From: Micromonospora rubida
Lineage (GTDB): Bacteria > Actinomycetota > Actinomycetes > Mycobacteriales > Micromonosporaceae
Assembly: GCF_009908295.1 (NCBI RefSeq)
Contig: NZ_JAAALO010000003.1
Location: 1 to 64,000 of the forward strand
Length of the DNA: 64,000 bases
Direction: 5' to 3'
The notes beneath the pieces are model-generated. The model saw only the letters and a list, made by a program, of their open reading frames with translations. It ran no database searches and had not been told where the DNA came from. The translations under genes and the position numbers were made by a program. Positions 8,136-15,979 of this stretch are shown here, one piece after another; position 1 is the stretch's first letter; every line of letters begins with the position of its first letter.

Positions 8136-11105
8136 ATGCGGTGGTCCGTCCTCGGTCCTGTCCAGGTCACCGCCGAGGGCCGGATTCTCGCCATCGACCG
8201 TCCCCAGCAACGCGCGGTGCTCGCGCTGCTGCTGCTCGACGCCGACCGGCTGGTCTCCACCGGGCAACTCGTGACGGCGCTCTGGGCGGACGACCCACCG
8301 GCCACCGCCCGGACCCAGGTGCAGGTCTGCGTCTCCCGGATCCGGGCGGCCCTGCGCGCCGAGGGCGCGGCCGACCTGCTGGTCACCCAGGGCGGCGGCT
8401 ACCGGCTCACCGTACGCGGGACGGAGCTGGACCTGACCGAGTTCACCGCGACGGTCGAGCAGGCCCACGCCGAGGAGGCGGCCGGCCGGCCGGCGGAGGC
8501 GGCGCGGCTGCTGCGCGCCGGCCTGGCACTGTGGCGCGGCCCGGCGCTGGCCGGCGCGGCGGGTGCCTTCGTCGCCACCGCCGCCGCCGGCCTGGACGAG
8601 CAGCGGCTGGCCGCCCACGAGCGGCTCGCCGCCGTGGAACTCGGCCTCGGCCGGTGCACCGGGGTCGCGCACGCCCTGCGCCCCCTGGTCGCCGCCCACC
8701 CGCTGCGGGAGCCGCTGGTGGCCCGGTACCTGCTCGCCCTGGCCGGCTGCGGCCAGCAGGCCGCCGCGCTGCGGCTGTACGCCGAGACCCGGCGCCAACT
8801 CGTCGACGAGCTGGGCGTGGAGCCGGGTGCCGAGCTGGCCGAGGCGCACCTGCGGGTGCTGCGGGGCGAGGTGCCGGACCGGACCGTACCGTCGGGGCCC
8901 GGCCCGTCGCCCGCGCCCGACCGGCCCGCCGCCGGGCCGCCCCCGGCGCAGCTCCCCGGCGAGCCGGCCTGGTTCACCGGGCGGACGGCGGCGCTGCGCG
9001 AGCTGAACGACCTGCTGCCCGGCGATCCTGCCGGCGAGGACGGCACCCTGCGTCCCGGCGGCGGGGACGGCGGGGACGGCGGGGACGGCGCCGGCCGGGC
9101 GGTCGTGATCTCCGCGATCGCCGGCACCGCCGGAGTGGGCAAGACCACCCTCGCGATGCACTGGGCGCACCGGATCGCGCATCGCTACCCGGACGGGCAG
9201 CTCTACGTCAACCTGCGCGGGTTCGACCTCGACGGCCGGGCCGTCCCGCCGGCCGAGGCGCTGCGCGGCTTCCTGGCGGCGCTGCATGTGCCGCCCCAGC
9301 GGGTGCCCACCGACCTGCCCGGGCAGTCCGCGCTGTTCCGGAGCCTGCTCGCCGGACGGCGGGTGCTGGTGCTGCTCGACAACGCCCGCGACGACGAGCA
9401 GGTGCGACCCCTGCTGCCGGGATCACCGGGCAGCCTGGTCGTGGTGACCAGCCGCAACCGGCTCACCGGGTTGGTGGTCAGCGACGGGGCCCGTCCGGTG
9501 ACCCTGGACCTGCTCGCGCCCGCGGAGTCGCGGGAGCTGCTGGGCCGTCGGCTCGGCCGCAGTCGCGCCGGCACCGAGCCGGTGGCGCTCAACGAGATCG
9601 TGCGGCGCTGCGCCGGCCTGCCGCTGGCGCTGGCCATCGTGGCCGCCCGGGCCGTCGGCCAGCCCGACGTGCCGCTGGCCGCCCTCGCCGCGGAACTGCG
9701 CGCCACCAACGCGGACCGGCTCACCGCGCTGGAGACCGGTGATCCCGCGACCGACGCCCGGGCGGTCTTCTCCTGGTCGTACCGGGCGCTGGACGCCGAG
9801 TCGGCCCGGCTGTTCCGGTTGCTCGGTCTGCACCCCGGCCCCGACGTCGCGCGGCCGGCGGTGGCCAGCCTGGCCGGCCTGCCCCCGTCCCGGGTCGGTC
9901 CGCTGCTGGTCGGGCTGGCCCGGGCGAACCTGCTCACCGAGCGTGCCCCCGGCCGGTACGCCATGCACGACCTGCTCCGCGCCTACGCCTCCGAGCTGTG
10001 TCACGAGGCCGACCCGGAGGCCGAGCGGGCCGCCGCCCGGAGCCGCCTCCTCGACCACTACCTGCACGCCACACACGCGGCCGACCACCTGCTCGACCCG
10101 TACCGGCTGGCCCGGCCGGCGACGCTGCCGGCACCGGAGCCGGGGGTGACGGTGGGCGACCGGCCTGACCATGCCTGGGCGACCGGCTGGTTCACCGCCG
10201 AACACCACGTCCTGCTGGCCGCCGTGGAACAGGCGGCGGGCACCGGGCTGGACCGGCACGCGTGGATGCTGGCCGCCGCCCTCACCACGTACCTCGACCG
10301 GCGCGGGCACTGGCCCGAGCTGACAGCCGCGCACCACACCGCCCTCGCGGCGGCCCGGCGCCGGGGCGACCTGCCCGGGCAGGCCCTGGCGCACCGGGGC
10401 CTGGCCATCGCCTGCACCTGGCTGGGCGACCACCGGGGGGCGCACCTGCACTACGGCCGTGACCTGGAGCTCTACCAGGAACTGGGCGACGACACCGGTC
10501 GGGCGCACACCCACCTCGGGGTGAGCTGGGTGCTGGCCCGGCAGGGCCGGCTCCGGGCGGCCCTCGACGAGACGCAGCGCGCGCTCGACCTCTACCGGGC
10601 CGCCAGCTACCGGGTCGGGCAGGCCAAGGCGCTCAACAACCTGGGCTGGATGCACGCCCGCCTCGGCGAACCGGGGCCGGCGCTGCGCTGCTGCCAGGCG
10701 GCCCTGCGGCTGCACGAGGAGACCGGCGACCGGCACGGTGCCGCCCTCACCTGGGACAGCCTCGGCTACGTCCACCACGGGCGCGGCGACCACGGGCAGG
10801 CCGCGGACTGCTACCGGCGGGCGCTCGCGCTGCACCGCGGGCTGGGCGACCGGTACGACGAGGCGGAGGTGCTGGACAACCTCGGCGACGCCGAGCGCGC
10901 GGCCGGCGACCTCGCCGCCGCTCGGCGGGCCTGGCGGGCGGCGTCGGCCATCTTCGACGAGCTGCGCCACCCCGACGCCGACCGGCCCCGGGCCAAGCTG
11001 GCCGCCACCGCCGGGCCGCCCCGACCGCAGTCGTACCGGCCCGCCCCACTCGTGGTCGGCCAGACCGCCCCCGGCCGCCCGGCGCCAGCCGAGCGGCACC
11101 CGTGA
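8136..11105 (+). CDS. AfsR/SARP-family regulator (HTH-BTAD-NB-ARC-TPR)
   Basis: A 989-residue multidomain regulator. Residues 1-92 are an OmpR-type winged helix (MRWSVLGPVQV start); about 97-245 is the bacterial transcriptional activation domain; then come a Pro/Gly-rich linker, an NB-ARC-type STAND ATPase with P-loop GTAGVGKTT at 330-338, and a C-terminal half rich in tetratricopeptide repeats (ALNNLGWMHARLGEPGPALR and similar). Such proteins act as ATP-driven switches controlling secondary metabolism or development, with TPRs sensing a partner. No biosynthetic cluster is adjacent; the divergent secreted protein is the only obvious local target. ATG 8136 matches the family N-terminus; GTG 8124 is possible. 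Confidence 0.9.
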   Translation: MRWSVLGPVQVTAEGRILAIDRPQQRAVLALLLLDADRLVSTGQLVTALWADDPPATARTQVQVCVSRIRAALRAEGAADLLVTQGGGYRLTVRGTELDLTEFTATVEQAHAEEAAGRPAEAARLLRAGLALWRGPALAGAAGAFVATAAAGLDEQRLAAHERLAAVELGLGRCTGVAHALRPLVAAHPLREPLVARYLLALAGCGQQAAALRLYAETRRQLVDELGVEPGAELAEAHLRVLRGEVPDRTVPSGPGPSPAPDRPAAGPPPAQLPGEPAWFTGRTAALRELNDLLPGDPAGEDGTLRPGGGDGGDGGDGAGRAVVISAIAGTAGVGKTTLAMHWAHRIAHRYPDGQLYVNLRGFDLDGRAVPPAEALRGFLAALHVPPQRVPTDLPGQSALFRSLLAGRRVLVLLDNARDDEQVRPLLPGSPGSLVVVTSRNRLTGLVVSDGARPVTLDLLAPAESRELLGRRLGRSRAGTEPVALNEIVRRCAGLPLALAIVAARAVGQPDVPLAALAAELRATNADRLTALETGDPATDARAVFSWSYRALDAESARLFRLLGLHPGPDVARPAVASLAGLPPSRVGPLLVGLARANLLTERAPGRYAMHDLLRAYASELCHEADPEAERAAARSRLLDHYLHATHAADHLLDPYRLARPATLPAPEPGVTVGDRPDHAWATGWFTAEHHVLLAAVEQAAGTGLDRHAWMLAAALTTYLDRRGHWPELTAAHHTALAAARRRGDLPGQALAHRGLAIACTWLGDHRGAHLHYGRDLELYQELGDDTGRAHTHLGVSWVLARQGRLRAALDETQRALDLYRAASYRVGQAKALNNLGWMHARLGEPGPALRCCQAALRLHEETGDRHGAALTWDSLGYVHHGRGDHGQAADCYRRALALHRGLGDRYDEAEVLDNLGDAERAAGDLAAARRAWRAASAIFDELRHPDADRPRAKLAATAGPPRPQSYRPAPLVVGQTAPGRPAPAERHP

Positions 11106-11190
11106 CGTAGGGGTGCCTTCAGCCCTTCAGCGATCGGGTCATGTCGCGGTCGTCCGACCAGTAGAAGCACCGCCGGTGCGACCCATCGAC

Positions 11191-11232
11191 GCGGCGGAGG
11201 CCGCCCCCCGGCAGGGGAGCGGCCTCCGCCGC
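11191..11232. terminator. Bidirectional terminator hairpin
   Basis: A perfect 14-bp stem (11191-11204 with 11219-11232) and a 14-base loop lie between the AfsR-like gene and the convergent membrane-protein gene, and could serve both. Confidence 0.75.
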
Positions 11233-11274
11233 GCTCACTCGACGCACCCGGACAGCCGGGTACGCGGATCGGAC

Positions 11275-12357
11275 CTACGGCTTCCAGGAGCCAGCGGGCT
11301 CAAACTTGTGCCGGTACTCCATCGCGCCGTTCTGGTTGGCCACGTCGAAGGTGACGCTGCCGGTGCGCTTGCTGCCCTCCCGCAGGTTGACGCCGGAGTC
11401 GAGCAGGTCGCCGCAGCCGGCGAACGCGCCGGCGATCCCGTTCTCGGTGGTGCCGTCGTCGGCGACCCACTGGAAGTAGAACGGGTTGATCGACATGTTG
11501 CCCTTCTTCACCGTCGCGGTGACGTCCGCGATCAGGTAGAGCCCCTTGTCGGGGGCGGGCGAGTACGCCTTGCAGCCCTTGGCCGAGGTGCGGAACCGCA
11601 GCACCGTGATCTCCAGGGTGCCCTCGTCGTCGGTGATGACCAGGCTCTCGCCGGCCTTCAGGTTGAACGTCTCACCGTCCGCCGGGGTCGAGGACGAGGA
11701 CGGGCGGTCGGTCGGCTGGCCGCCCGGTGCGGTGGTCCCCACCGGCCCGGGAAGCTGCCGCTCCGCCTCCTTCGCCGCCTCGTCGACGCCCTTGACGAGC
11801 GCCACCACGCCGCCGATGCAGCAGAGCAGGGCGAGCACCGCCGCGACGACCGCGATGATGATGATCGGCTTTTTGCTGCTCTTCTTCGGCTGGGCCGGGC
11901 CGAGCGGGTAGCCCGGGCCGCCCGGGGCGGCACCCGGCTGGTACGGCGGGTACGGCGATCCCGAGGTGGGCGGGTACGGCGTGCCGGACACCGGCGGGTA
12001 TGCCGCGTCCGGGGCGGGCGGCGGCGGGTAGGCACCCGGCTGGTACGCCGTGTCCGGGGTGGCCGGTGGCGGATACCCACCCGGCTGGTATGCCGGATCC
12101 GGGGCGGGCGACGGCGTGAACCCGCCCTGCGGCGGCTGGTACGGGGACCCGGAGGCCGGCGGGTAGGGCGCACCGGAGACCGGCGGCGGGTACGGCGCAC
12201 CGGACACCGGCGGCGGCGCGTACGGCGCACCGGACACGGGCGGCGGGGGCAGCGGCGCGGTCGGATCGGCTGGCCACTGTGGCACGGGTGCCGTCGGCGG
12301 TTCCTGGTTCGGCTGGTATGGGTCCTGCGGCCCGTAAGGGGGCTGGGGGTGGCTCAC
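11275..12357 (-). CDS. Proline-rich membrane protein with C-terminal DUF4352-like domain
   Basis: 360 residues. Residues 1-160 are a disordered cytoplasmic tail of repeated PPVSGAPY, SGSPYPP and AYQPGAY units, residues 164-189 a single membrane span (PIIIIAVVAAVLALLCCIGG), and the remainder an extracellular domain that resembles the immunoglobulin-like DUF4352 fold (KAGESLVITDDEGTLEITVL, two Cys). The layout resembles actinobacterial surface proteins of unknown role. GTG 12357 has GAGGAG at correct spacing; a longer frame to 12414 lacks a site. Tyr/Pro repeats of this kind are often protein-interaction or phosphorylation targets (general knowledge, not shown here). Confidence 0.75.
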   Translation of the reverse strand: MSHPQPPYGPQDPYQPNQEPPTAPVPQWPADPTAPLPPPPVSGAPYAPPPVSGAPYPPPVSGAPYPPASGSPYQPPQGGFTPSPAPDPAYQPGGYPPPATPDTAYQPGAYPPPPAPDAAYPPVSGTPYPPTSGSPYPPYQPGAAPGGPGYPLGPAQPKKSSKKPIIIIAVVAAVLALLCCIGGVVALVKGVDEAAKEAERQLPGPVGTTAPGGQPTDRPSSSSTPADGETFNLKAGESLVITDDEGTLEITVLRFRTSAKGCKAYSPAPDKGLYLIADVTATVKKGNMSINPFYFQWVADDGTTENGIAGAFAGCGDLLDSGVNLREGSKRTGSVTFDVANQNGAMEYRHKFEPAGSWKP

Positions 12358-12436
12358 CGTACTCCTCGGCACCTGGTCACGATCGTGACGACCTGACGGT
12401 ATCGCCCCCGGCAAGGCGCCGGGTGCACGTACCGTC

Positions 12437-13093
12437 TCAGCGGGGTAACAGGATAGCGGCGGTGCGGACCAGATCGGCGTCTACGGTGAACCGGCCGGTG
12501 ATCGTCGCGGGTGGATCGGGCACCGGGGCCGCGTCCAGCCGGGCGGCGGCGATCCGGGCCGTGAACAGGCCGGAGTCCGGGTCCAGCTCGACCCGGGCGT
12601 CGTGGAAGTCGAGCCAGGTGCCGACGATCGGGTGCCAGACCTTGTAGACGGTCTCCTTGGCGCTGAACAGCACCGCCGGCCAGGAGACGCCGGCCGGCAG
12701 CCGGGCGCACTCGTCCCACTCCTCGGGCAGGCCGATCAGCCGGCGTACCCCGGCGTTGAGCTCTTTGTGCTGCTCGGCGTCCATGCCGACGGAGCGGACC
12801 TGGTCGGCGCGGGCCGCCGCCGCGGCGCAGTAGCCGTGGGTGTGTGTGATGGTGCCGACCACCCCGGCCGGCCAGACCGGGGACCGGTCCGGTGCCGACG
12901 GCAGGGCGACGGCCGGCATTCCGAGCTGGGCGAGCGCCCGCCTGGCGCAGACCCGCCCGGCGGTGAAGTCCCGCCGCCGGCTCTCCACCGCCCGCTCGCC
13001 GAGGCAGGCCCGCTCGGCGGGCAACAGCTCCCCGGCCCAGTCGTCGGGCCCGGCGACGGCCACCGCCACCTCGGGCGGCAGCAGGTCACGCAT
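12437..13093 (-). CDS. 4'-phosphopantetheinyl transferase (EntD/Sfp superfamily)
   Basis: 218 residues. It would transfer the phosphopantetheine arm of CoA to carrier-protein serines of polyketide or peptide synthetases. Motifs in order: GTITHTHGYCAA (80-91), the Mg-binding GMDAE (103-107) and FSAKETVYKVW (143-153), all intact. The size and HTHG variant match EntD-like secondary-metabolism enzymes rather than AcpS. It stands alone, with no synthase gene in view, so it probably serves clusters elsewhere. Its ATG lies inside the stop region of a 27-codon upstream ORF, suggesting translational coupling. Confidence 0.9.
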   Translation of the reverse strand: MRDLLPPEVAVAVAGPDDWAGELLPAERACLGERAVESRRRDFTAGRVCARRALAQLGMPAVALPSAPDRSPVWPAGVVGTITHTHGYCAAAAARADQVRSVGMDAEQHKELNAGVRRLIGLPEEWDECARLPAGVSWPAVLFSAKETVYKVWHPIVGTWLDFHDARVELDPDSGLFTARIAAARLDAAPVPDPPATITGRFTVDADLVRTAAILLPR

Positions 13094-13169
13094 TCCCGCC
13101 TCCGGCCGCCGCGCCGCCCCCGGCCCGCCCGGCCAGCACCTGCTCGGTGGTCAGCTTTCGGATGCTCAT
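13086..13169 (-). CDS. Possible 27-residue leader ORF overlapping the PPTase gene
   Basis: An ATG at 13169 opens a frame beginning MSIRKLTTEQVLAG and ending in a Gly/Ala run; its TGA at 13086-13088 lies just inside the PPTase coding region, so the two frames overlap by 8 bases. This arrangement is typical of translational coupling, but no ribosome binding site precedes the ATG and the composition of the second half is what random GC-rich DNA would give. Could be a leader peptide or simply 5' untranslated sequence. Confidence 0.25.
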   Translation of the reverse strand: MSIRKLTTEQVLAGRAGGGAAAGGGNA

Positions 13170-13338
13170 CGGTGCCGAACGTACCGTAGGCGGGTGTCAT
13201 CGGAGGGCCCCGGACGCGGCCCGACCGCTCCCCGCCGGTGGCCGCCCCCTGGGGGAGAGAGCGGCCACCGGCGGGTCGGTGCGAGGGACGGCCGGGAGGA
13301 GCGCCGGTCGAGGGCTCCGGCCGGGAGGGGCGCGGCGG

Positions 13339-14184
13339 TCAGGGGCGGCGCGGGCGGCGGGTCAGGGCGAAGCCGACCACGCCGGCCACGGCGGCCAGCA
13401 CGCCGCCGGCCGTGGTCCAGATCCAGCGCGAGGACACCTCGGGCAGCCAGCCGGTGAGGAAGGACTCGTCGTCCTCCTCCTCGGCCGGTGCCGCCGCCGG
13501 CTCACCGGTCAGCACCGTGCCGGCCTTCGTGTTCGGCACCAGCGGCGCCTTCAGCTCCCCGTCGTCGGCCGGGGCGTCGCCGTCGCCCACGTCCGAGACC
13601 AGCAGGTCCACGTCGATCGGCAGGCCGAGGTCCGGCTCCGGCAGGTCCACCACCGAGAGCCGGACGTAGTACGTGCCGGGCAGAGGGTCGGCCGACCACG
13701 GCTCCGCCCAGGAGCGGACCTGACGCAGCGTGCAGCCGAGCGCGACGCTGGTCGCCGACGCCGTGGCGGTCGGGGCCTGTGCCCCCGCCGTGCACGCCTG
13801 CCGGCGGCGCAGGCCGTCGAAGACCTCGACGGTCCAGGTGGACGCGCCGGTGCGGCCCTTGGGGAAGCTGACCGTCCCGGTGATCTCGTGGATCTGCCCG
13901 GCGCGGGCCGGGAAGGACCAGTAGAGGTGGTCGCCGGTCGACGCGCCGACCCGGACCGGCTGCCCGGCGGCGATTCCGGTGGCGGTCAGGAACGAGGTGC
14001 CGGCCTTGGTGACCGTGGCGGCCCCGGGGGAGGGGGTGGGCGCGGCGAGTTCCTCCCGGGTCGCGGGGGGCGGCGGGCCGGCCAGCGCGGGCGCGGTCGT
14101 CAGGACCAGCGCGGCGGCGGTCGGCAGGGTCAGGGCGGCGGTGGCGGCCAGCGCCGCCCCGGACCGGATCAGCGGGGTACGCAT
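13339..14184 (-). CDS. Exported membrane-anchored protein, partner of the VWA protein
   Basis: 281 residues: signal peptide (1-33, ending APALA-GP), a long extracellular beta-rich region with two Cys (RRRQACTAG, VALGCTLRQV), an acidic Glu/Asp linker, and a C-terminal membrane span (WTTAGGVLAAVAGVVGFAL) before a short Arg-rich tail. No known domain recognised. GGAGGGA precedes ATG 14184, and the upstream VWA gene ends 2 bases before that ATG, so the two are translationally coupled and likely work together at the cell surface. Confidence 0.65.
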   Translation of the reverse strand: MRTPLIRSGAALAATAALTLPTAAALVLTTAPALAGPPPPATREELAAPTPSPGAATVTKAGTSFLTATGIAAGQPVRVGASTGDHLYWSFPARAGQIHEITGTVSFPKGRTGASTWTVEVFDGLRRRQACTAGAQAPTATASATSVALGCTLRQVRSWAEPWSADPLPGTYYVRLSVVDLPEPDLGLPIDVDLLVSDVGDGDAPADDGELKAPLVPNTKAGTVLTGEPAAAPAEEEDDESFLTGWLPEVSSRWIWTTAGGVLAAVAGVVGFALTRRPRRP

Positions 14185-14186
14185 CG

Positions 14187-15503
14187 TCAGTTCTCCCTCC
14201 AGGTCGCGACCCACCAGCGGGTGAGCAGGCCGGCGACGAGGCCGGTGAGCAGGCCGGCCAGGGTCAGCAGCATCAGCAGCACCCAGCCCCGGCCCAGGTC
14301 CGGCCCGCCCGGGGCGGGCGACGAGGCGACCACGTCCACGGTCAGCTCGATCGGCATGCCGGGGGTGGCCCTGGTGCCGGGACGGGGTGCGAGGGCGTTG
14401 CTGACCACCAGGCAGACGGTGGTCGGGGTGGCGCCCGAGTCGCCCGGCGCCGGGCTCGGCGTCTCCCCCTCGTCGGCGTCGTCCGAGTCGGCGGCGGCCG
14501 ACCAGCGCAGGCCGGCGGAAACCACATCGGTACGGCCGCTGCCGGCGTCCACGCCGCGGACCAGTTCACGGCCGTCCGGCGCGGTGGCCCGCAGCAGCAC
14601 CCCGTAGTCCGGGTTGACCGGGCGGTCCAGCGCGATGCTCACCGAGGCGCGCAGCTCCTGCCCGGGGCGCACCGGGACCCGGTACCAGCGGTGCTCGGAG
14701 AACTGCTCCCGGTCGGTGTAGACGCCGGGGGCGAGCAGCGGCGCGTCCGGGCACCGGGCGGAGCCGCCCACCACGGCCGGGGCCGCCGTGTACGTGTCCC
14801 GGGCGCGGTCGACCAGCTGCTTGATCCGGCCGGTCAGCTCGTCCGCGCTCTGCGCGGCCGTGTACGTCCCGCCGGTCGCGTTGGCGATGCAGAGTAGCTG
14901 CCGGCGCACCTTCTCGTCGGGGGCCAGGCCGAGGGTGTCCACCACCAGCTTGGTGCCCTGCGCGGCCAGCTCACGGGCCACCTCGCACGGGTCCGGCGGC
15001 GCGCAGGTGTCCTCGCCGTCGGTGATCAGCACGATCCGGCGGGCGGTGGCGCCGGTGCCCAGGTCCTGGGCGGCCGAGCGGAGCGCCAGCCCGACCGGGG
15101 TGAAGCCGGTGGGCCGGAGGGTGGCCACCGCCGCCTTGGCCTGGGTCCGGTCCACCTGACCGACCGGCACGATCTGCTGGGTGTCCTGGCAGCCGACCTT
15201 CTTGTCCTTGCCCTTGTAGGTGGCGCCGAGGACCCGGATGCCGAGCTGGGTCTCCTCCGGCAGCGCGTCCACGACCTCGTTGAACGCCTGCTGCGCCACG
15301 GAGATCCGGCTCCGCCCGTCGATGTCCCGGGCCCGCATCGAGCCGCTGACGTCGAGCACCAGCTCGACCCGGGGCGGCTCGGCGGGGGTCTCCTCGTCGG
15401 CCCAGGCGGGCGCTGGCCCGCCCAGCACGATCCCGGGACCTATCAGGACGGTCGCCGCCAGCAGTCCACCGAGGACGGATGTCGATCGTCTTCTGTTGAT
15501 CAC
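14187..15503 (-). CDS. Secreted VWA-domain membrane protein
   Basis: About 438 residues from GTG 15503. Signal peptide to about residue 35 (PAWA-DE); a von Willebrand factor type A domain with the metal-ion adhesion motif DVSGS at 51-55 and later TDGEDTCAPPDPC; an extracellular beta-rich domain; and a C-terminal span (WVLLMLLTLAGLLTGLVAGL) with a cationic tail. VWA domains bind protein partners through Mg2+. The first gene of a two-gene unit with 13339-14184. A TACACT -10 box 7 bases before GTG 15503 suggests a leaderless transcript from that codon; GTG 15527 would add eight residues. Confidence 0.8.
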   Translation of the reverse strand: MINRRRSTSVLGGLLAATVLIGPGIVLGGPAPAWADEETPAEPPRVELVLDVSGSMRARDIDGRSRISVAQQAFNEVVDALPEETQLGIRVLGATYKGKDKKVGCQDTQQIVPVGQVDRTQAKAAVATLRPTGFTPVGLALRSAAQDLGTGATARRIVLITDGEDTCAPPDPCEVARELAAQGTKLVVDTLGLAPDEKVRRQLLCIANATGGTYTAAQSADELTGRIKQLVDRARDTYTAAPAVVGGSARCPDAPLLAPGVYTDREQFSEHRWYRVPVRPGQELRASVSIALDRPVNPDYGVLLRATAPDGRELVRGVDAGSGRTDVVSAGLRWSAAADSDDADEGETPSPAPGDSGATPTTVCLVVSNALAPRPGTRATPGMPIELTVDVVASSPAPGGPDLGRGWVLLMLLTLAGLLTGLVAGLLTRWWVATWREN

Positions 15504-15527
15504 TAGGGCGAGTGTAGTGAGATCCAC

Positions 15528-15979
15528 TCCGGATGGTCGGTCGCCCCCCGGCGGCTGCCCGCGCCCGGCCGACGGCCCGCGCGGCCAGCGCGGCGTCCTC
15601 TCCGGGTGCGGGGATCTCGCGAGGTTTTCGCCGGGTGACTGACGGTTAACTGCCAGGTGTAAACCACCAGGCCGGGGCGAGTCTCGTCAGAAATCTGACC
15701 CGAGTCCACCCGTTGTGCCGGTGGTGCCCGGTGGTTAAGCTCTACGTGCGCGCCCCAATCGCCCGCTTCCCCCGTGGCAGGCGATCGGGGCGCGCGTCTC
15801 CGTGTCCGGGCCCAGCGAGGCCTCGCGCCGGAGCCGTCGGCTATCCGATATCCGACGTCGCCTCCGGTTTCGCTCACCGGGCCACCTGCCTCGCCCCGCC
15901 ATCACCGTCCGCGACAGCCGCAGCGGCCCTCACGCCGGCGGTCGACCACCGGGCGCGGTGCGCCGCCGCGAGGCCTTCG
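15528..15979. other. Intergenic region with a large hairpin
   Basis: No convincing gene in these 452 bases. The main structure is a 16-bp stem with one mismatch (15748-15763 with 15780-15795) around a pyrimidine-rich loop, which may be the terminator of the PMT gene transcribed leftwards, 185 bp past its stop. A weaker AACCACC (15662-15668) and GGTGGTT (15730-15736) pair lies between it and the VWA gene. Confidence 0.5.

Noticed and set aside
12437..13093. PPTase as a marker of a local biosynthetic gene cluster
   Set aside because: No polyketide, peptide or terpene synthase, tailoring or export genes are nearby; the neighbours are membrane proteins and housekeeping genes.
15740..15800. Possible tRNA-like structure with a GGTTAAGC stretch
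   Set aside because: There is no T-arm GTTCGAAT sequence and no acceptor stem; it is explained better as a simple hairpin.
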